From assembly GCA_023055425.1 (NCBI GenBank), contig JALGPY010000004.1, positions 58,179,718 through 58,243,717 of the forward strand: a stretch of 64,000 nt of DNA, in the 5' to 3' direction. This stretch comes from Linanthus parryae (lineage: Eukaryota; Streptophyta; Magnoliopsida; Ericales; Polemoniaceae). Positions within the stretch are counted from its first letter, which is position 1, and each line of letters starts with the position of its first letter. A model generated the notes under the pieces. It saw only the letters and a list, made by a program, of their open reading frames with translations, had not been told where the DNA came from and searched no databases. The position numbers and the translations under genes were made by a program. This document shows, piece by piece, positions 12,026 to 24,964 of the stretch.

Positions 12026-13400
12026 AGTTCATGCAATTTAGTGCAATGGTAAAAATTAACAAACCATAGAAGCGTTAAACAAAGTAAAAATTTCACATAA
12101 TAAAGAATATTATCGCAAGGAAAAAGAGAGAAATCTTGTAGATTTGAATTAATCTGTGCATTTAAAAATTGAACTTATGCTTACAACATTTCAGTTAGTT
12201 AACTGAAGTAACAATCAAATCCTCTCCAATATGATTCTTAAACATATCACATTTTTACAAACAGAACGTAAATGTCACTCCATTCACCTGCAACCCTACT
12301 TAGCGCAACAAAATTGGCGTTGCAAATGAAGTCTTCCCCACTGAAATGGTAAGCCGCAATTTAATCTCGATTCAAATTTCTCAGCAGGTAGCTACTTGTA
12401 GTACCATTCATATTCATTGCTTAAAGTTATTCGTTCTACCATACTGCAAATTCACAACACAATAATGTTAGTAGCATAAATTTTCAAATTGAGGGTCTTG
12501 TATCTAGCAAACTTCTAATCATTAGTGTTTTGCCTATTCAAAAAAACAAATTACACGACGCTAGCGTGAGTCCAGCACATATCTTCCCTTTCCTTCTCTC
12601 TCATGCATATCGTCAGCAGACCGAGAAAAGGAACACGAGTTTTAGTTTCGGTTCAGAACTGAAGCCAAAGATGAGATTGAGGTCATGATAAATACTGTAG
12701 TGTTGAAGCTATTGCTCCAAAAAGATATGTATTTGTTTAGGTAAATTTGCAATTTATTTTACAATTTTGAGAGCTACATGAAAGTTTAATTAACAACTTG
12801 AAATTGGCTTTGTGAAGATCTTGCAAACCCAGAAATCTTAAAAGAATACCTTAGGTGTAGGGCGCGAAGCCTCTATTTGCATTAGAACCACTGTTCGATA
12901 GGAACCTCAATTTTCAAAAGCTTCACACCAATATGCAGTGTACACAGTGAGAATATCTTCACTGACATTAAAATATAAATGACATTAAACTGACTTGTAC
13001 CTTAGTATTTTTTATTTTTTTACTAATTTCGTGGTCCTTGCAGATTACAACGCTGGTGTTTTGCTCTTTCAACACCGTTGTAGTTGCAAGTGAATACCAT
13101 TGTCCAAATCCAGCAACCGAAAACAAAATCAGTTGAAGCTGCAACCTTGAAGCAAGCAGGCCAGGATTAGCAAAAATCAGCATAACAATATGAATGAAGA
13201 AGGAACATCAGAACTTATAATTTAGAAACAACAAACAAATGAACGAAATCAGTTCATATACGGAACTTGATAAGTAAACAATCAACAAATTAACAAAAAT
13301 TTATAAATGAACATAAACCAATATTTCATAAACAACTAAAAAAAAAAATCGGCCTCTGTAGTATACGGAACTTCTGAACCAACATCTTTAGAAAACAACC
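12026..13400. other. Non-coding stretch, possibly the far part of a minus-strand Helitron
   Basis: No domain is recognisable. A 71-codon minus-strand frame (12968-13183) has no known motif. The stretch may belong to the Helitron whose 5' end is at 15770, but no 3' hairpin of the family was found here. Confidence 0.35.
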
Positions 13401-14559
13401 AATCAAAAGCATGAAACCTAGATATAACAAAATCAGCATCTTTGATGATTTTGCCACAAAAGCATCTGTGTGGAAGCTTTCAATAAGGGCACATAGTAAA
13501 GAAGAAAAAAGCGAGCGAACGTACCTAGATGATCTTCAAACCGGGCGAAGCAGTTTTTCAAACGGAGCAAAATTGAAACCGGGTGCAGCGATGAGACAGG
13601 GAGAAGGAGCGGGCGTCTGAGAGTTAGAAACGCCAATCAAAACCTAAAAATATAGATTGAAGACGACCGGGAAAAATAAATCAAACCTGAAAAACAAACC
13701 GGGGTTCATAATTCAAACCGCGATCTTGGTGTTGACGGAGAGAATCATGAAACTGGACCCTACAAATTGATGGAAAATGAAGAAGAAGAGATATTTACAA
13801 AAAGGGTAAAAGACAAAAACCACCCTCCGTTTATGGGGAAAATACATTTTGCCCCCTGATTTATGGGGAAAATACCTTTTGCACCCCTGTCAGTGGATGG
13901 AGACTAACAGAGGCTAACAAAGTGGTAAAAATACAACAATACCCTTGCAAAATGAGAAATTACCGCACTATAAATGGCCTCTCCTTCCTTCTCCTCATTT
14001 CTAAACCCTAATATGTTCAGCCTCTCTTGTTCTCCACCCCATTCTCTCACTCACCTCCATCCTCCCGTCTCTCTCCCCCCGTCGGACCACCACCAACACT
14101 CGTCCGACGAACCCAGCACCAGAAGTCACTCCCTCCGCCCCCAATCTCACACACCTCCATCCGATTCGCCAGCCGCCGACGATTCCATCGAGGAAGACTG
14201 ACGACGACGATGAGCGCAAGGAAACGGGTCTCTCTGCCCGCATCGGGGTTGGATCTGGTGTCGTAGCCGCCGCCGTCCTTCTCTCTTCTTCATCTGTCTT
14301 CGATCGCTTGAGAAAGAGTACTGGATCGAGAGGCTATCGTGGAGTTGTTCGAGGGCTATCGTTGCTCTCGTGACGAACCGTTCACTGAAGAGAAGGTGAT
14401 GTACGGTACTTGATTTCTCTTTCTGATTGGATTGAAGCTTCTGGATGGTGTTTATGGACCTGGATCTGCAAAGAAGAGCAAGAAGAAGAAGAAGAAAAAG
14501 AGGGGTCACTAATGGTAATGGTGAGTTGAGTGTTCTGTTTTCAGTTGATTGAATTGGCG

Positions 14560-14597
14560 CAGCAGTAGTAGTGGTGGTGGTGGTGGTGGTGGTGGTT
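14560..14597. repeat. (GGT)n microsatellite in the Pack-MULE
   Basis: A run of about 10 GGT/GTA-like triplets. A second mixed run, (GTT)n followed by (GGT)n, is at about 15000-15060. Both make long low-complexity Cys/Gly or Val frames that should not be read as genes. Confidence 0.85.
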
Positions 14598-14689
14598 GAT
14601 CCATCTCTGTTGCTATTATTGTTCTGGGGTTTGGCCTATTGGTCTCTGTGGGGTGTATTTAAAGGAGAAGGTGACTCAGAATAATTGGC

Positions 14690-14928
14690 TTGAATCGAAT
14701 CGGAGCTGGATGCAGATTGGAAAGCTAGTAACGGGTCTTCAAAAGATAGTAGCAAGGCTGATGATGATTTGAAAAAGCAAAGACGGAAGTTCTCACACAG
14801 TTCCTTTCACCTATCTTTTTGAAGGCTTTCTCCATCAATTTCTTTGGTGAATGGGGAGACAAAAGTCAGCTTGCTACAATTGGTTTAGCTGCAGATGAGA
14901 ATCCATTTGGTGTTGTTCTCAGTTATGT
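14690..14928 (+). pseudogene. Captured fragment of a GDT1-like (UPF0016/TMEM165) transporter gene
   Basis: The plus strand encodes, with one frame change near 14790, a linker (DDDLKKQRR) and then the segment FLKAFSINFFGEWGD followed by KSQLATIGLAADENPFGVVL. E-x-G-D-(K/R)-(S/T), seen here as EWGDKS at 14849-14866, is the signature of the UPF0016 family, membrane proteins that exchange Mn2+/Ca2+ for H+ in Golgi or chloroplast membranes. Plant GDT1-like proteins carry nearly the same segment. Homology stops at a likely exon end (14928) and intron-like sequence follows, so the donor was genomic DNA, not cDNA. The fragment lacks the rest of the gene and cannot make a transporter. Confidence 0.85.
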
Positions 14929-15001
14929 GAGTTTGAACTTTGAAAAAAAAGGACTTTTATGTATTGCTAGTTTGCTGTGGTGCTGCAAAACAAATGTTTG
15001 G

Positions 15002-15034
<33 letters not shown>

Positions 15035-15770
15035 GGTGGTGGTGGTGGTGGTGGTGGGGGATTTGGTGGCAGTGGAGGTGATGGTGCTCAAGAACACCAA
15101 GAACATAATGAACAACACTATAATAAATAAAAAAGGGTGTTATTTATTGTCCACAATTTGTAAGGGTAAAATGGTCACAAAAAGTCAATTTGCACCCCTC
15201 CATTAACGGATTGTAACAGAAGGGGGTATCTGTCCACCCTCCATCCACTGACAAGGGTGCAAAAAGTATTTTCCCCATAAATCAGGGGGCAAAATATATT
15301 TTCCCCATAAATGGAGGGTGGTTTTTGTCTTTTACCCTTACAAAAAAGAAGAAGAACAGGACGCCAAACCTCAATCACAAGAAAAAGATACAGTGGCAAC
15401 AGTGGGTGATTCCAACATCTCCATTCAAAACCTAAAAATATGGATTGATAAGAGTTATCAAAGCGAACGAAATAAAAATAGAAGTAAGACACAACCTAGA
15501 GAAATTGAAATCGATCACCGGAGGTAGAGCCAGAAATCTAAATACAAATTGTGGGCGGGATCGATGGAGAGAGAAGGGCTGCTTGGAGCTGAACGTGAAA
15601 TAAAAATGACGGAAGTGAAAATCTATAGGGCAGAGTTGTAATCTGATGGTGGAAAATGTGGGAGGAGGGTATTTTTCATCCAACGGTTCAAAATGTTTCC
15701 TGAAAATGACTTCTGAATATGTTTTCAAAAATATGTATGGGACCCACACCGTGCTATTTTATTATATAGA

Positions 15771-15807
15771 AGATATATATATATATATATATACACATAT
15801 GTATGTA
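15771..15807. repeat. AT microsatellite between two Helitron 5' ends
   Basis: A (TA)n run with ACACATATGTATGTA separates a minus-strand Helitron start at 15770 from a plus-strand start at 15808. Confidence 0.8.
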
Positions 15808-17233
15808 TCTATATAATAAGATAGGGGGTGTGGGTCCCACCTCTTTTAAAAGATATTTTGTGAAGAAATTTCTAGGGGATATTTTTAACCGTTGATTGTT
15901 GTAGGGATTTTTTGAACGGTTAGATGTTAATAGCAACACAGCCGCTACCCATTCAATTCCAAAAGCTTGTGCCGATTGAACTATTCAAACCCTCCCTCAG
16001 ATTCCAATACGATGTTCTCCTTCGATGTCGCAACCATCGCCGGCGATCAGGTATGATTGTCTCCATCGTTTCTTAGTTTTCTACCATATGTGTCGTCGGT
16101 CGATGGTCGACTTCCTCTCTGGATGAATAATTGAAAAAGTACCGCCGCAGAACTCTGATTTTCTCTCAACCAGGTGTTATCGATCTCTCTCTCTCTCAGC
16201 CCCTACACTTTACCTCTTTGCTATTTCTATGGGTCTTCACTACATGAAAAACAAAGGGTGGAATAAGTACGGGATTCTTTCTTATTATTATCTTTGTTTT
16301 TATTGAATTGCTTTTCTCATGTCTTGATCGTTTAGTAGGGAATCTTAATCATTTGAGCCCTGCCCTCTGCTCTTGGTGTATTTTCATCTTATTCGCAATT
16401 AAATGATATTTCTGTCTCTTTACAAGGGTCTGATAGTGAGTTCAATGTGAAGTTGTTGTGCCCGCAAATACGAGTTTTGTACTGTTTGTTATTCGGTGAA
16501 GCTTTATGAACATTCATCATGAACTGATCATTATTCTCTTCTTCTCAATTACGCAATCGTTCTTGGTTTTCTTTAATTTTTCTTCATTTGCTTACGTTTT
16601 TCAGGTCTTGCTCTCTTTGAAATCTCACAGTTTGAATGGAATACAGGAGAGATTATTACAGGTATCATCACAAGCTCAAGGTTAACTGATATGTTTTAAT
16701 TCTCTGTAGGGCATGTTACCAATTCAGGTGAAGTATCTATTCAGGTATTGTCTGCTTGCCCTCTCCATTTAGCTATCATCTTGGTTTTATTAGCTTTCGT
16801 TCTTGGCCTTCTTTTTTTTTCCGTATAGGCTCTTTTTTTTTCCTGGTAACTATTTTCTTTGTTTGTAAACATCAATGAAAGGTTTCATTTGATTTGCATG
16901 AGTTAAGTTTTTGTATTGAGTAGCAGAGATTAATTTCTTCGCAACTTGAAATTCAAAACCAACATTTTTTTATGCTTTCGCCACTGCCACAATTCCAGTG
17001 GTAAAAATACCAACCTCAGTCCACGAACAACATATTATTATTCACACATTACAAACCCTAGAAGAAAGATAATCACAACAACATATTATTCACTTAGACG
17101 TCTGTTAGGTTAACCCCAAATCAGGTTTTGCTGACTTTGAATGTTTGCTCAGGTTTGTCTTGCATCATCTGATTCTTCTTCAATTTGCTTTGATAAGTTG
17201 CAGAAGTGAATGTATTAGTTTCTTGATTGTTTT

Positions 17234-17714
17234 TGAAGGGAGGGACTGATCTAAACATGCATAGATCTACAACATGAATTATAGCGGAAGATTCATGAGT
17301 TTACCTCTTCGCCTAAGCTCCTAGCGCAGCGGATTGATCTTGTTGTTGCTTGCTTTCACGTGCCTTCACCTTGATCTTGATCCCACCAGTCTTAGTGTTA
17401 ATCACGAGGAAGAACACCTTGATTCACCCCACGTACCAACTTCTTGGATGAAGTTGGAGAGAGACTAGGGTTCTCTACAACTTGAGAATGAATGTGGACA
17501 GAATAACTTTACTGTGTTATTAGCCTTTTGGCACACGATAATGTGTAGGAGGCTACCTCCTTATATAGGAAAAACTATTCCAAGGTTTACACATAAAACC
17601 CTAGGGTTTGAGCCTTTGCTACTAACCCTTTAAGTTTGTGTCTCATTACTATTAATCCCATAAGGTTGTAGTAATTGCATTGGGCACCCCACGTGGGCGC
17701 ACCAATTGCAAACA
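17234..17714 (-). repeat. 3' LTR of element H
   Basis: Begins TGAAGGGAGGGAC and ends AAACA on the plus strand. The minus-strand start is TGTTTGCAATTGGTGCGCCC, and the purine tract lies just beyond 17714. Confidence 0.93.
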
Positions 17715-20700
17715 TCTCCCACTCGCACAGTGGGGTGCACTATCCACAATTCATCTAGTATCTATCAAACTCTCTACTATCAATCATCTACAAGAAGTAC
17801 TATTGCGGCCGTGGCGTGTGAACAGTGAGAGTTCCTGCAATCGGGAGTTCCATACTCTAAGCTCATACAAGACAAGCTAGCAGCAGGAGCACTCTACTAT
17901 TTTAAAAACGATGCATTATAATAACTCTCACATCCCCCAGATTCCTCTGATTGTCATCTCGTGGATCATGAACACCTGCCTTGTCCCGAAGGCCATGCTC
18001 CAATGAGTCCACATCTCCTTTATTATATTCATATCCTGCATGATATCATAAGATCTTGTAGGTGGGCCCAATGAAATAACAAAGAGTGATACAATGAGAA
18101 TCTTCCTTTGCATCCAATGTGTTGCTTTGATTCAAATCAGCTGCTTTACTAGCAGTGTCCGGAAGGCCGAATCATCCATAGTCGTAAGGTGTCACGCTAA
18201 AGTAGCATCACTGACCCGTCTCTCCACAACACGGATAAAATTACTAAGGGTCTACTGTGTCAATCAAATTCGTATGATCGACGAGGCTCACACGATGAGG
18301 AATCCCAGTGACTAACTCTACTCATCACCTCATGGACACTCATAAGCACGCATTATTCAGGGGGAATATGCGCCATAGTGTTTGAACTCTGATTAGAGCG
18401 CATGTCTTATCCTGCAAGGACCACTATGCAGATGTCAATCCGGTAGCCCTTATGGCCACCAGTCCGAGTACTGCGGTGTCACACTTTTGTGAACAATAAT
18501 CAGTTCTCGCATCTGGCTTTCTCTACGCAGACTGTACATGATTCGGGGTACTAACCATGTTCGATTGGCAATAACCACTCTCACCTTGGAACTTACTTCC
18601 AATGCGACAATTGAGTCCGTCTGACAGGCTACTAGCTCTAATGATAGACATCTAGCTCTTATCATATGGCCATATGCCTCATGTGATAGGCATCTCATAT
18701 CATATTGTAGGCTTTCAGCGCTTATCGAGATTTTGTCTCATCTTCCCCCACACCTAGACATATCCAGGATATTGAGAAGGCGGTTGCTCGTGTGAGTGAG
18801 TCGACCTAGTTTATGTGCGACATGCTCTATGCTAGAGCCGGAAATGTAACATATCATACATGTATCAAACAACATGCAGCTTAAAAAAATCCAATTAAAA
18901 TCTAGTCAATCAATGTCTTGTGTTCTCATCAATCATATTTCTAGTTATCGACTATCAAGTTCCAATTATCTAAAGTGATCCACGAAGACGATTCTTGAGT
19001 TGTTTTGGAATGGGATGGGCCAACGCTTTGGCCCGTAGTCGATCCACTCCAAGGTTACTCTCTAGGTAGTCATTTCACCTTTTGTGAAATGGTACCCTTG
19101 ACTATGACTTTACCGTAGGGCTTTAGCCGTATGCTAACACTACTCATGGTACCTGGTTCGTCGACAGCTCATAAGCTTACCAGAAAAACTTTTTAGTTAA
19201 ACGCATTTATGCCCTATGGCAGAAAAGGAAACCGTTCTTTGCTTCCATGGTCGATGGAGCGGTCTAATACGATCATGCAACACTTATATTGCATTTGTTC
19301 TGTGCGAGTCTATCATCGAGCATGGATAATAGCCTGAGGTGGATATATGTGCATCTAGGTCCCCACCCTAGTTAGCATGTGTGGCTAACTAGTCGAAGCA
19401 TCATCTCCGATTGTCATAGCACATGATCCATCATTTAGAGTATCCTGGTGACAGCAATATTGTGTCTTAAATTGGAATATCCTGAAATCCAATTCTTCCA
19501 ATTGCATAGCGTTCGCTGGGTTCGAGTACACACCATAGTGTATAGAAGACTCCTACAGCATCGGGCACTCTGGTTATGTGGTCATTCTTACATGGTTTCT
19601 TTTAGGGCATACGTCCAGGCTCGTAAAGTCTTGCGCTGAGCTACAGGATTAAAATTACTCCTTAGTGGGCTCGAACAGTCCTTAAGCTCCACTAGTCAAT
19701 AGTGTGTAATCGATATTAAGTGACGTGATCATCAACTCTCTACTAGTGAGAGTGATACACAACGGTTTACATTTGTTATCGTAAACATATAGTAAACGAT
19801 CCCTAATTAAATACTGCTGTTCAGAGGACTAGCTAAGACCACACATGGACTTAATTAGTTTGCACACATTCTGTGAATTTAACCTTATGTTACCTCTTTG
19901 ATTTCTCCATTGAGAAACTCAGTCGTCATGCTTATCGAGAATGGAGCCGTAATTCCATCATCACAACTATTGTTGCTACCAAGCGAATCAACGCGATCCT
20001 TACCACCCAATGCCTAGGGAAGGATACCCTGTTGAACCAACGCAATTCTCGCTACCGTATTGGGAGAATATCTCGTCGAATCGACGCAAAATCTTCGGTG
20101 TCTACTCTCAGAATGAGTGTAGCCTTTTTTTCACTTCTACGCAAGTCATATGCCTTACCACGCTTCCGTCTGGGTCTCTGATTTATCTTGGAAATCCATT
20201 GATCTCCAGTAGTCCTCCATCCAGTCAGAAAGTCAACCTAGTTCTCAAACTTGGTTGGCCCTTTAATAGACTCTAATTATCCTGTAAAGCTTACTATTCA
20301 TTCTTCATAATTAGGGAACGATAAGGCCTAGGATTCCATCCTATCGTTTATGCAAGGTGATCCTTAAGATCATCCCTTTCGATCTCAAGCAGTCGATGGG
20401 GTATGCTCCTATGAGCAATTCCTTTACATAGGAATATCATCATTTTCTCTCATCCCTAAGGATGGGTACCCTTCTTGGAAAGTCACTCCCACTGTCTAAA
20501 GGATCCTCGAGGAACTAATTCCTTGTAATCGGCTAGGGAATGGGTATCTTCCAGCGGTTCCTCCATGCTCGTGGAGATTATCGTCTCTACAAACATATCC
20601 CTTAATTACAAACATCTCCTATGAGAAATCATGTATCTTGTGAATCCATTTTCGTTATACCATTTATCGGCTGTCGCGTTTCGAATACGCAACCCTAGTA

Positions 20701-21089
20701 TGCCCCAAATAGCATAAGAGGATACGTTACTCCATGAAGATATGTTTCTTCCATCTAGGGTCTAACTTTCAATTTCTTCTTGTCAGGTGATTAAAGATCT
20801 TGGTACAGTATCTTAGGTTCATCATTGTCTTGCGTGGTGACCATCATGTTTCCCCTTCGTTGTCAAATCATCGATGGGGTGCGCTCCAAAGAGCGTTCCT
20901 GCGCAAAGAGGGTTCCTCCACATAGTCATAATCCATGATGGGCTGTTCACTGGGCAAGTTACTCCCACTGTCCTGAAGATCTGGAGGAGCTATTTCCTGT
21001 TGATCACTCAAGTATGGGGTGTCATCAAGTGAAACCTTTATTTCGTAGAGAATTACTTCTCAACGAGCCTCTTCTTGACATTAAATTTT

Positions 21090-21205
21090 AGTTAGCACTT
21101 AAGCGGCCAATCCGCATGGCCAAAGGTGACCTCATTCAGGTTTCCTTTTGGTCCACATCTCGTAGGGTGTAGTGGCTACAGACTTGGTGGACTTATGGTT
21201 GAGTA
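21090..21205 (-). pseudogene. Copia integrase remnant of element H
   Basis: The minus strand reads ILNHKSTKSVATTPYEMW followed by TKRKPE, a stop, then GHL. This matches the conserved late-integrase motif of copia elements (usually LNRVPSKSV..TPYE.W.GRKP). Stops and indels surround it. It is the clearest pol trace in H and shows that H once encoded its own enzymes. Confidence 0.75.
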
Positions 21206-23899
21206 TGTCGATATCCGTTCAGCAAAGTATCTCCTCCGAATAGGGAACATGTACTTTGCACGCTCTATCATACATCAGAAAATCTCTTACAGTAACCTAT
21301 TCCTCTTATCCTCTATAGCATCCTGCTGGGGCGTGTGAATAGCTAAATGCCTTACTATTTCTCTCCATCACATACCTCTTGCTAAGATAGATACTCACAG
21401 TCTCTTTCTGGAAAAGGACATATCCTTTTATCCAGATGGTTCTCTACCTTTTGTAGATACCCGTCTGAAGCACCCTGGTACCTCAGACTTATGTGGCATC
21501 TAACACACATAATTGAGACGCGGACAATCATCTACGAATGTGATGGAATAGTAAGCACCGTGTCTTAGCTCTAACATCTAATGGATCATAATAACAGAAT
21601 GAATAAGATATAAAGGCTTTGTAGTCCTTAATGCATTACTGGATGGTTTGCGTTTTGCCTTTAATATCCGGTAAGAACAACACACTGGTAAGGGTATCTT
21701 GGGCAAAATCCAAGCATGCCTGCCTTAGCTAGCTTGAACATCCTTTCATGTCACCGTGTGTCTTAATCTAGCGCGCCCCATATCAGATCTTAAATCATAC
21801 TATTAAGTTGACATCCAAAAGTTCTGAGGCGTCACTCATGCTAGAATCTTAAGAACGCAAACACCATGATATAACCATATCCAAAGTTAAAACTGTGACC
21901 AAAACAACTTTTGGTGGCTACTTCCTCAAATATAATCATATGGATCCTTAGACGAGAAGTCAGTGCCTGGTATGGCCGTTTCTCTTAGTCTTAGGAAAAC
22001 TTCTTTGCTCCCTTTTGCGTTTCCCAGTCCTGGGCTATTGTCGTTTACCAATATTGCCCCTAAATTCGTGATCCTTGCCCCACATGTTGCCTTGCGGTCC
22101 TAATACCGAGCTAGGGACTATATCTTCCTATCATTCTTTACGAAGTATGACCATACTTCACTAACAACATTTAGAAATCATATATTGCTTAGACATCCGA
22201 AGTATGTTGGACTAGTATTCTTTAGCAAAACTCTTTTTGCTTAGATACTAGAACAAAGTGATGTATGGTCTTATTCAAACATCCTGTCACATATAAAGTG
22301 TGTCATATAACGTTTCATGAAACGTGGCAGAGACTGCAACAAATTGCAAATAGGATAGCTTGTACCTGACAGCGTATGACTTTCTGATCATACATGGCAT
22401 CAATCTCAGACCCTAAAGTCGAGTGCTCAATATTATGACATGAGCCATGACTGATAGTTAAGGCATGATTATTATGAATCACTACTCACAATTTATGTAC
22501 GCAAATGGCTAAGATGGATCCAATATTCTTCTTTGGCCAATTCCTGCACTTTTAAAAGTGGTCATGAACTTGCTGACGAGGTTATTTCCCTTCCTTTTCA
22601 TAAATTGTTCTATGACATTATCTTGACTGTTCCTCCCACTATTGGCCAGCCTAAAGATAATGTCTATGTGTTGCTGTGACAACTTATTCATCACAGGTTT
22701 GACCATGTTTGTAGGTGGCTGACAACCTATGTCCAACGGATGGTTAGATAGTAAGACGACTCGACATATCGTTTGTTGTCACCATTTAGCCTTTACAGTT
22801 TCAATTTAGACATGATTTGAGACATTGTGGAAGTTAATTACTAGCATTTGGTTAACTAACATTTAGACACTCGATTAAAATTTAATAGTTCCTCATAAGG
22901 ACTCCACCAAAACCTAGTAGCAATTCTAGGAATCAAATATTGTCACTTACGATTCCCTATTACTTTTTAATCATGTCTTCTAATGTGAGCTACTTTTTTT
23001 ATTTCTTTAGAATCAAGGTTATACGTTTATATCCAACCACACGCAGTTTATAACATAAAACAAATACAAGCATAATAATTATGCAATGGATGCGGCCCCT
23101 AAGGTGCACTCCCACTGTTGGGAATATTTCTTGAGAAAGTCTTGAACTCCATCTCATGCCATCTCGCCGAACTTGAGGACTCCAAGCTTGAGGCTCCTTA
23201 GACCATTTATTTGCTCATTGCACCTTACACCATGTCTTTTGGTTTGGCCACCTCTCTTGAAGTTTCTATCTTCAATCTCTACTAACTATCTTATTTCTAA
23301 TATGAAGTAACCTCATAGAGGCGATTGGATTAGAAGAGAAGACACTAGAGTACATAGAGAGGCACGACACGCAGGACGTATTTTATTTGATTACAAATTC
23401 AAAACCAAAACCAAATATAATACATCTATGCCACATACATGAACCAAAGACATCCATTCAACCCACAACAGGATGTATAATAATAAAATAAACATACTGA
23501 AATTTTCAGGAAATTTCCAGAATAAATCTCTAATTACTGGAAATAAATAAGCATTAATCTAATCACCATAAATATTCAAATATTGCTTCCTACCACTTAG
23601 GGTCTCACCACCTATGGTAGAAGGTAGGGAAAATTGACCTAAGTCTCCAGAAAAAATTTGGGTTTAAAATAGTGTGTTTAAGGTCGTCAAACTGCCTCGG
23701 GAAATGTGCTAAACAGTAATTAATTAATCTGGATATTACTAAAATTTTCCGTCGCTCCAAAAATGATGGAATAATATCCAAAAAATAGAAAATTAAATTT
23801 GGAGTACCTAAGAAAAAACCGGACGAAAAATGACGGCGGGAGGAGTCCCCACGCACTGGAAAGCGCCGGTGCGCGTGGGCGCGTCCGCCTCGGTCACGC

Positions 23900-24160
23900 G
23901 CCGACGTCGGCCATGTGCCACGTCAGCACGCCTCGCTGCATGCCACGTCATCACCTACACTGACGTCAATAGCCACGTCACACTGCCATATCATATGCCA
24001 TGTCAGGCGACACGTGGCATGCCATGTCATGCCACGTCTGCCCTTGTGCTGACGTGTCACCGCCATATCATCTGTAACGTCAGCCCTAGCCACGTCAGCA
24101 GTTCGCCACCATCCTTTGGCGCGTGGCCGCGCGTGGAAGCGGCGTCGGTGGCACGTGAAG
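23900..24160. promoter_or_regulatory. Cluster of ACGT-core motifs in the leader of element H
   Basis: About eleven ACGT cores occur in some 260 bp. They include repeated CCACGTCA/TGACGT(C/G) motifs and two CACGTG-like cores (ACACGTGG, GCACGTGA). In plants these are binding sites of bZIP and related factors (G-box, C-box and hybrids). The cluster lies between the 5' LTR and the coding remnant of H, in locally GC-rich DNA unlike its surroundings. Regulatory activity is inferred only. Confidence 0.5.
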
Positions 24161-24483
24161 CCCACGCGCCGCCTTCCCTTGCTCCGTTCCCGATGAAATT
24201 AATATTTCTAGGATGGTCTTTTCTTCCTGAAAAACTTGTTCTATAGATTGGATCTAACACTCTAGATTAATACAGTTCCGAAACTTTAAACGGGCATATC
24301 TTTTTCATCGTTAATCCAAAAATTATAAAATTTATACTTCTGGAATCATCGTGGAAAACCTTATCCAACCATATAGGTCTTGCCTACAGATTCTGAAAAT
24401 TAAAAAACTCGATTTTCTACTGTGTTCTAGTTTTGGGTTCAAACTACGAGGCACTGAAAACAAGCCAAGGGGTCGGATACCAA

Positions 24484-24964
24484 TGAAGGGAGGGACTGAT
24501 CTAAACATGCATAGATCTTTAACTTGAATTATAGCGGAAGATTCATGTGTTTACCTCTTCGCCTAAGCTCCTAGCGCAGCGGATTTATCTTGTCGTTGCT
24601 TGCTTTCACGTGCCTTCACCTTGATCTTGATCACACCGGTCTTAATGTTAATCACGAGGAAGAACACATTGATTCAACCCACGTACAACCTTCTTGGATG
24701 AAGTTGGAGAGAGACTAGGGTTCTCTACAACTTGAGAATGAATGTGGACAGAATAACATTACTGTGTTATTAGCTTTTTGGCACACCATAATGTGTAGGA
24801 GGCTACCTCCTTATATAGGCAAAACTTCTCCTATATTTACACATAAACCCCTTGGGTTTTAGCCTTTGCTACTAACCCTTTAAGTTTGTTTCTCATTACA
24901 ATTAACCCCATAAGGTTGTAGTAATTGCATTGGGCACCCAACATGGGCGCACCAATTGCTAACA
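24484..24964 (-). repeat. 5' LTR of element H
   Basis: It is the same length as 17234-17714 and collinear with it, with scattered substitutions. The minus strand reads into the primer-binding-like site just below 24484. Confidence 0.93.

Larger units (their letters stand above)
13804..15337. mobile_element. Mutator-like element (Pack-MULE), 1534 bp
   Basis: The ends are long inverted repeats starting GGGTAAAAGACAAAAACC, with more than 100 bp nearly complementary between the two sides, including the CCACCCTCC and ATTTATGGGGAAAATA blocks. They are flanked by a perfect 9-bp duplication TTACAAAAA (13795-13803 and 15338-15346), the size produced by Mutator transposases. No transposase is inside. 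Instead there is gene-like DNA with a GC-rich 5' part (13970-14520) and a GDT1-like fragment, which fits a gene-capturing Pack-MULE. Confidence 0.92.
13401..15770 (-). mobile_element. Minus-strand Helitron-like element, 5' end at 15770, far end unresolved
   Basis: From 15770 downward the minus strand reads TCTATATAATAAAATAGC and then GCACGGTGTGGGTCCCAT. It is homologous for about 200 bp with the 5' end of the plus-strand Helitron at 25771 (shared GGTGTGGGTCCCAT, CGTTGGAT, ATCACTTCCGTC-like and TTTCACGTTCAGCTC blocks). Helitrons start with TC and insert between A and T, as here. A Mutator-like element is inserted in it. I could not find the matching 3' hairpin and CTRR end, so the left boundary is arbitrary. 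Confidence 0.55.
17234..24964 (-). mobile_element. Element H: decayed Ty1/copia retrotransposon, 7731 bp
   Basis: Two 481-bp LTRs (17234-17714 and 24484-24964) are flanked by a perfect 5-bp duplication GTTTT (17229-17233 and 24965-24969). On the minus strand the 5' LTR is the right one. It is followed by a primer-binding-like TTGGTATCCGACC (about 24471-24483), and the left LTR is preceded by the purine tract GAGTGGGAGA. The internal region has no long frame, but an integrase remnant near 21090-21205 identifies it as copia. The LTRs differ at many positions, so the insertion is not young. Confidence 0.93.

Noticed and set aside
15000..15062. Cys/Gly- or Val-rich open frames near 14819-15206
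   Set aside because: They are translations of a (GTT)n(GGT)n microsatellite and retained intron sequence, not a protein domain.
22509..22736. 75-codon minus-strand frame in element H as a possible gag
   Set aside because: It is in the right region for gag, but no gag or zinc-knuckle motif could be read.
23830..24246. 138-codon plus-strand frame over the GC-rich part of H
   Set aside because: It is antisense to the element and made by the repeated CACGTCA motifs; no domain.
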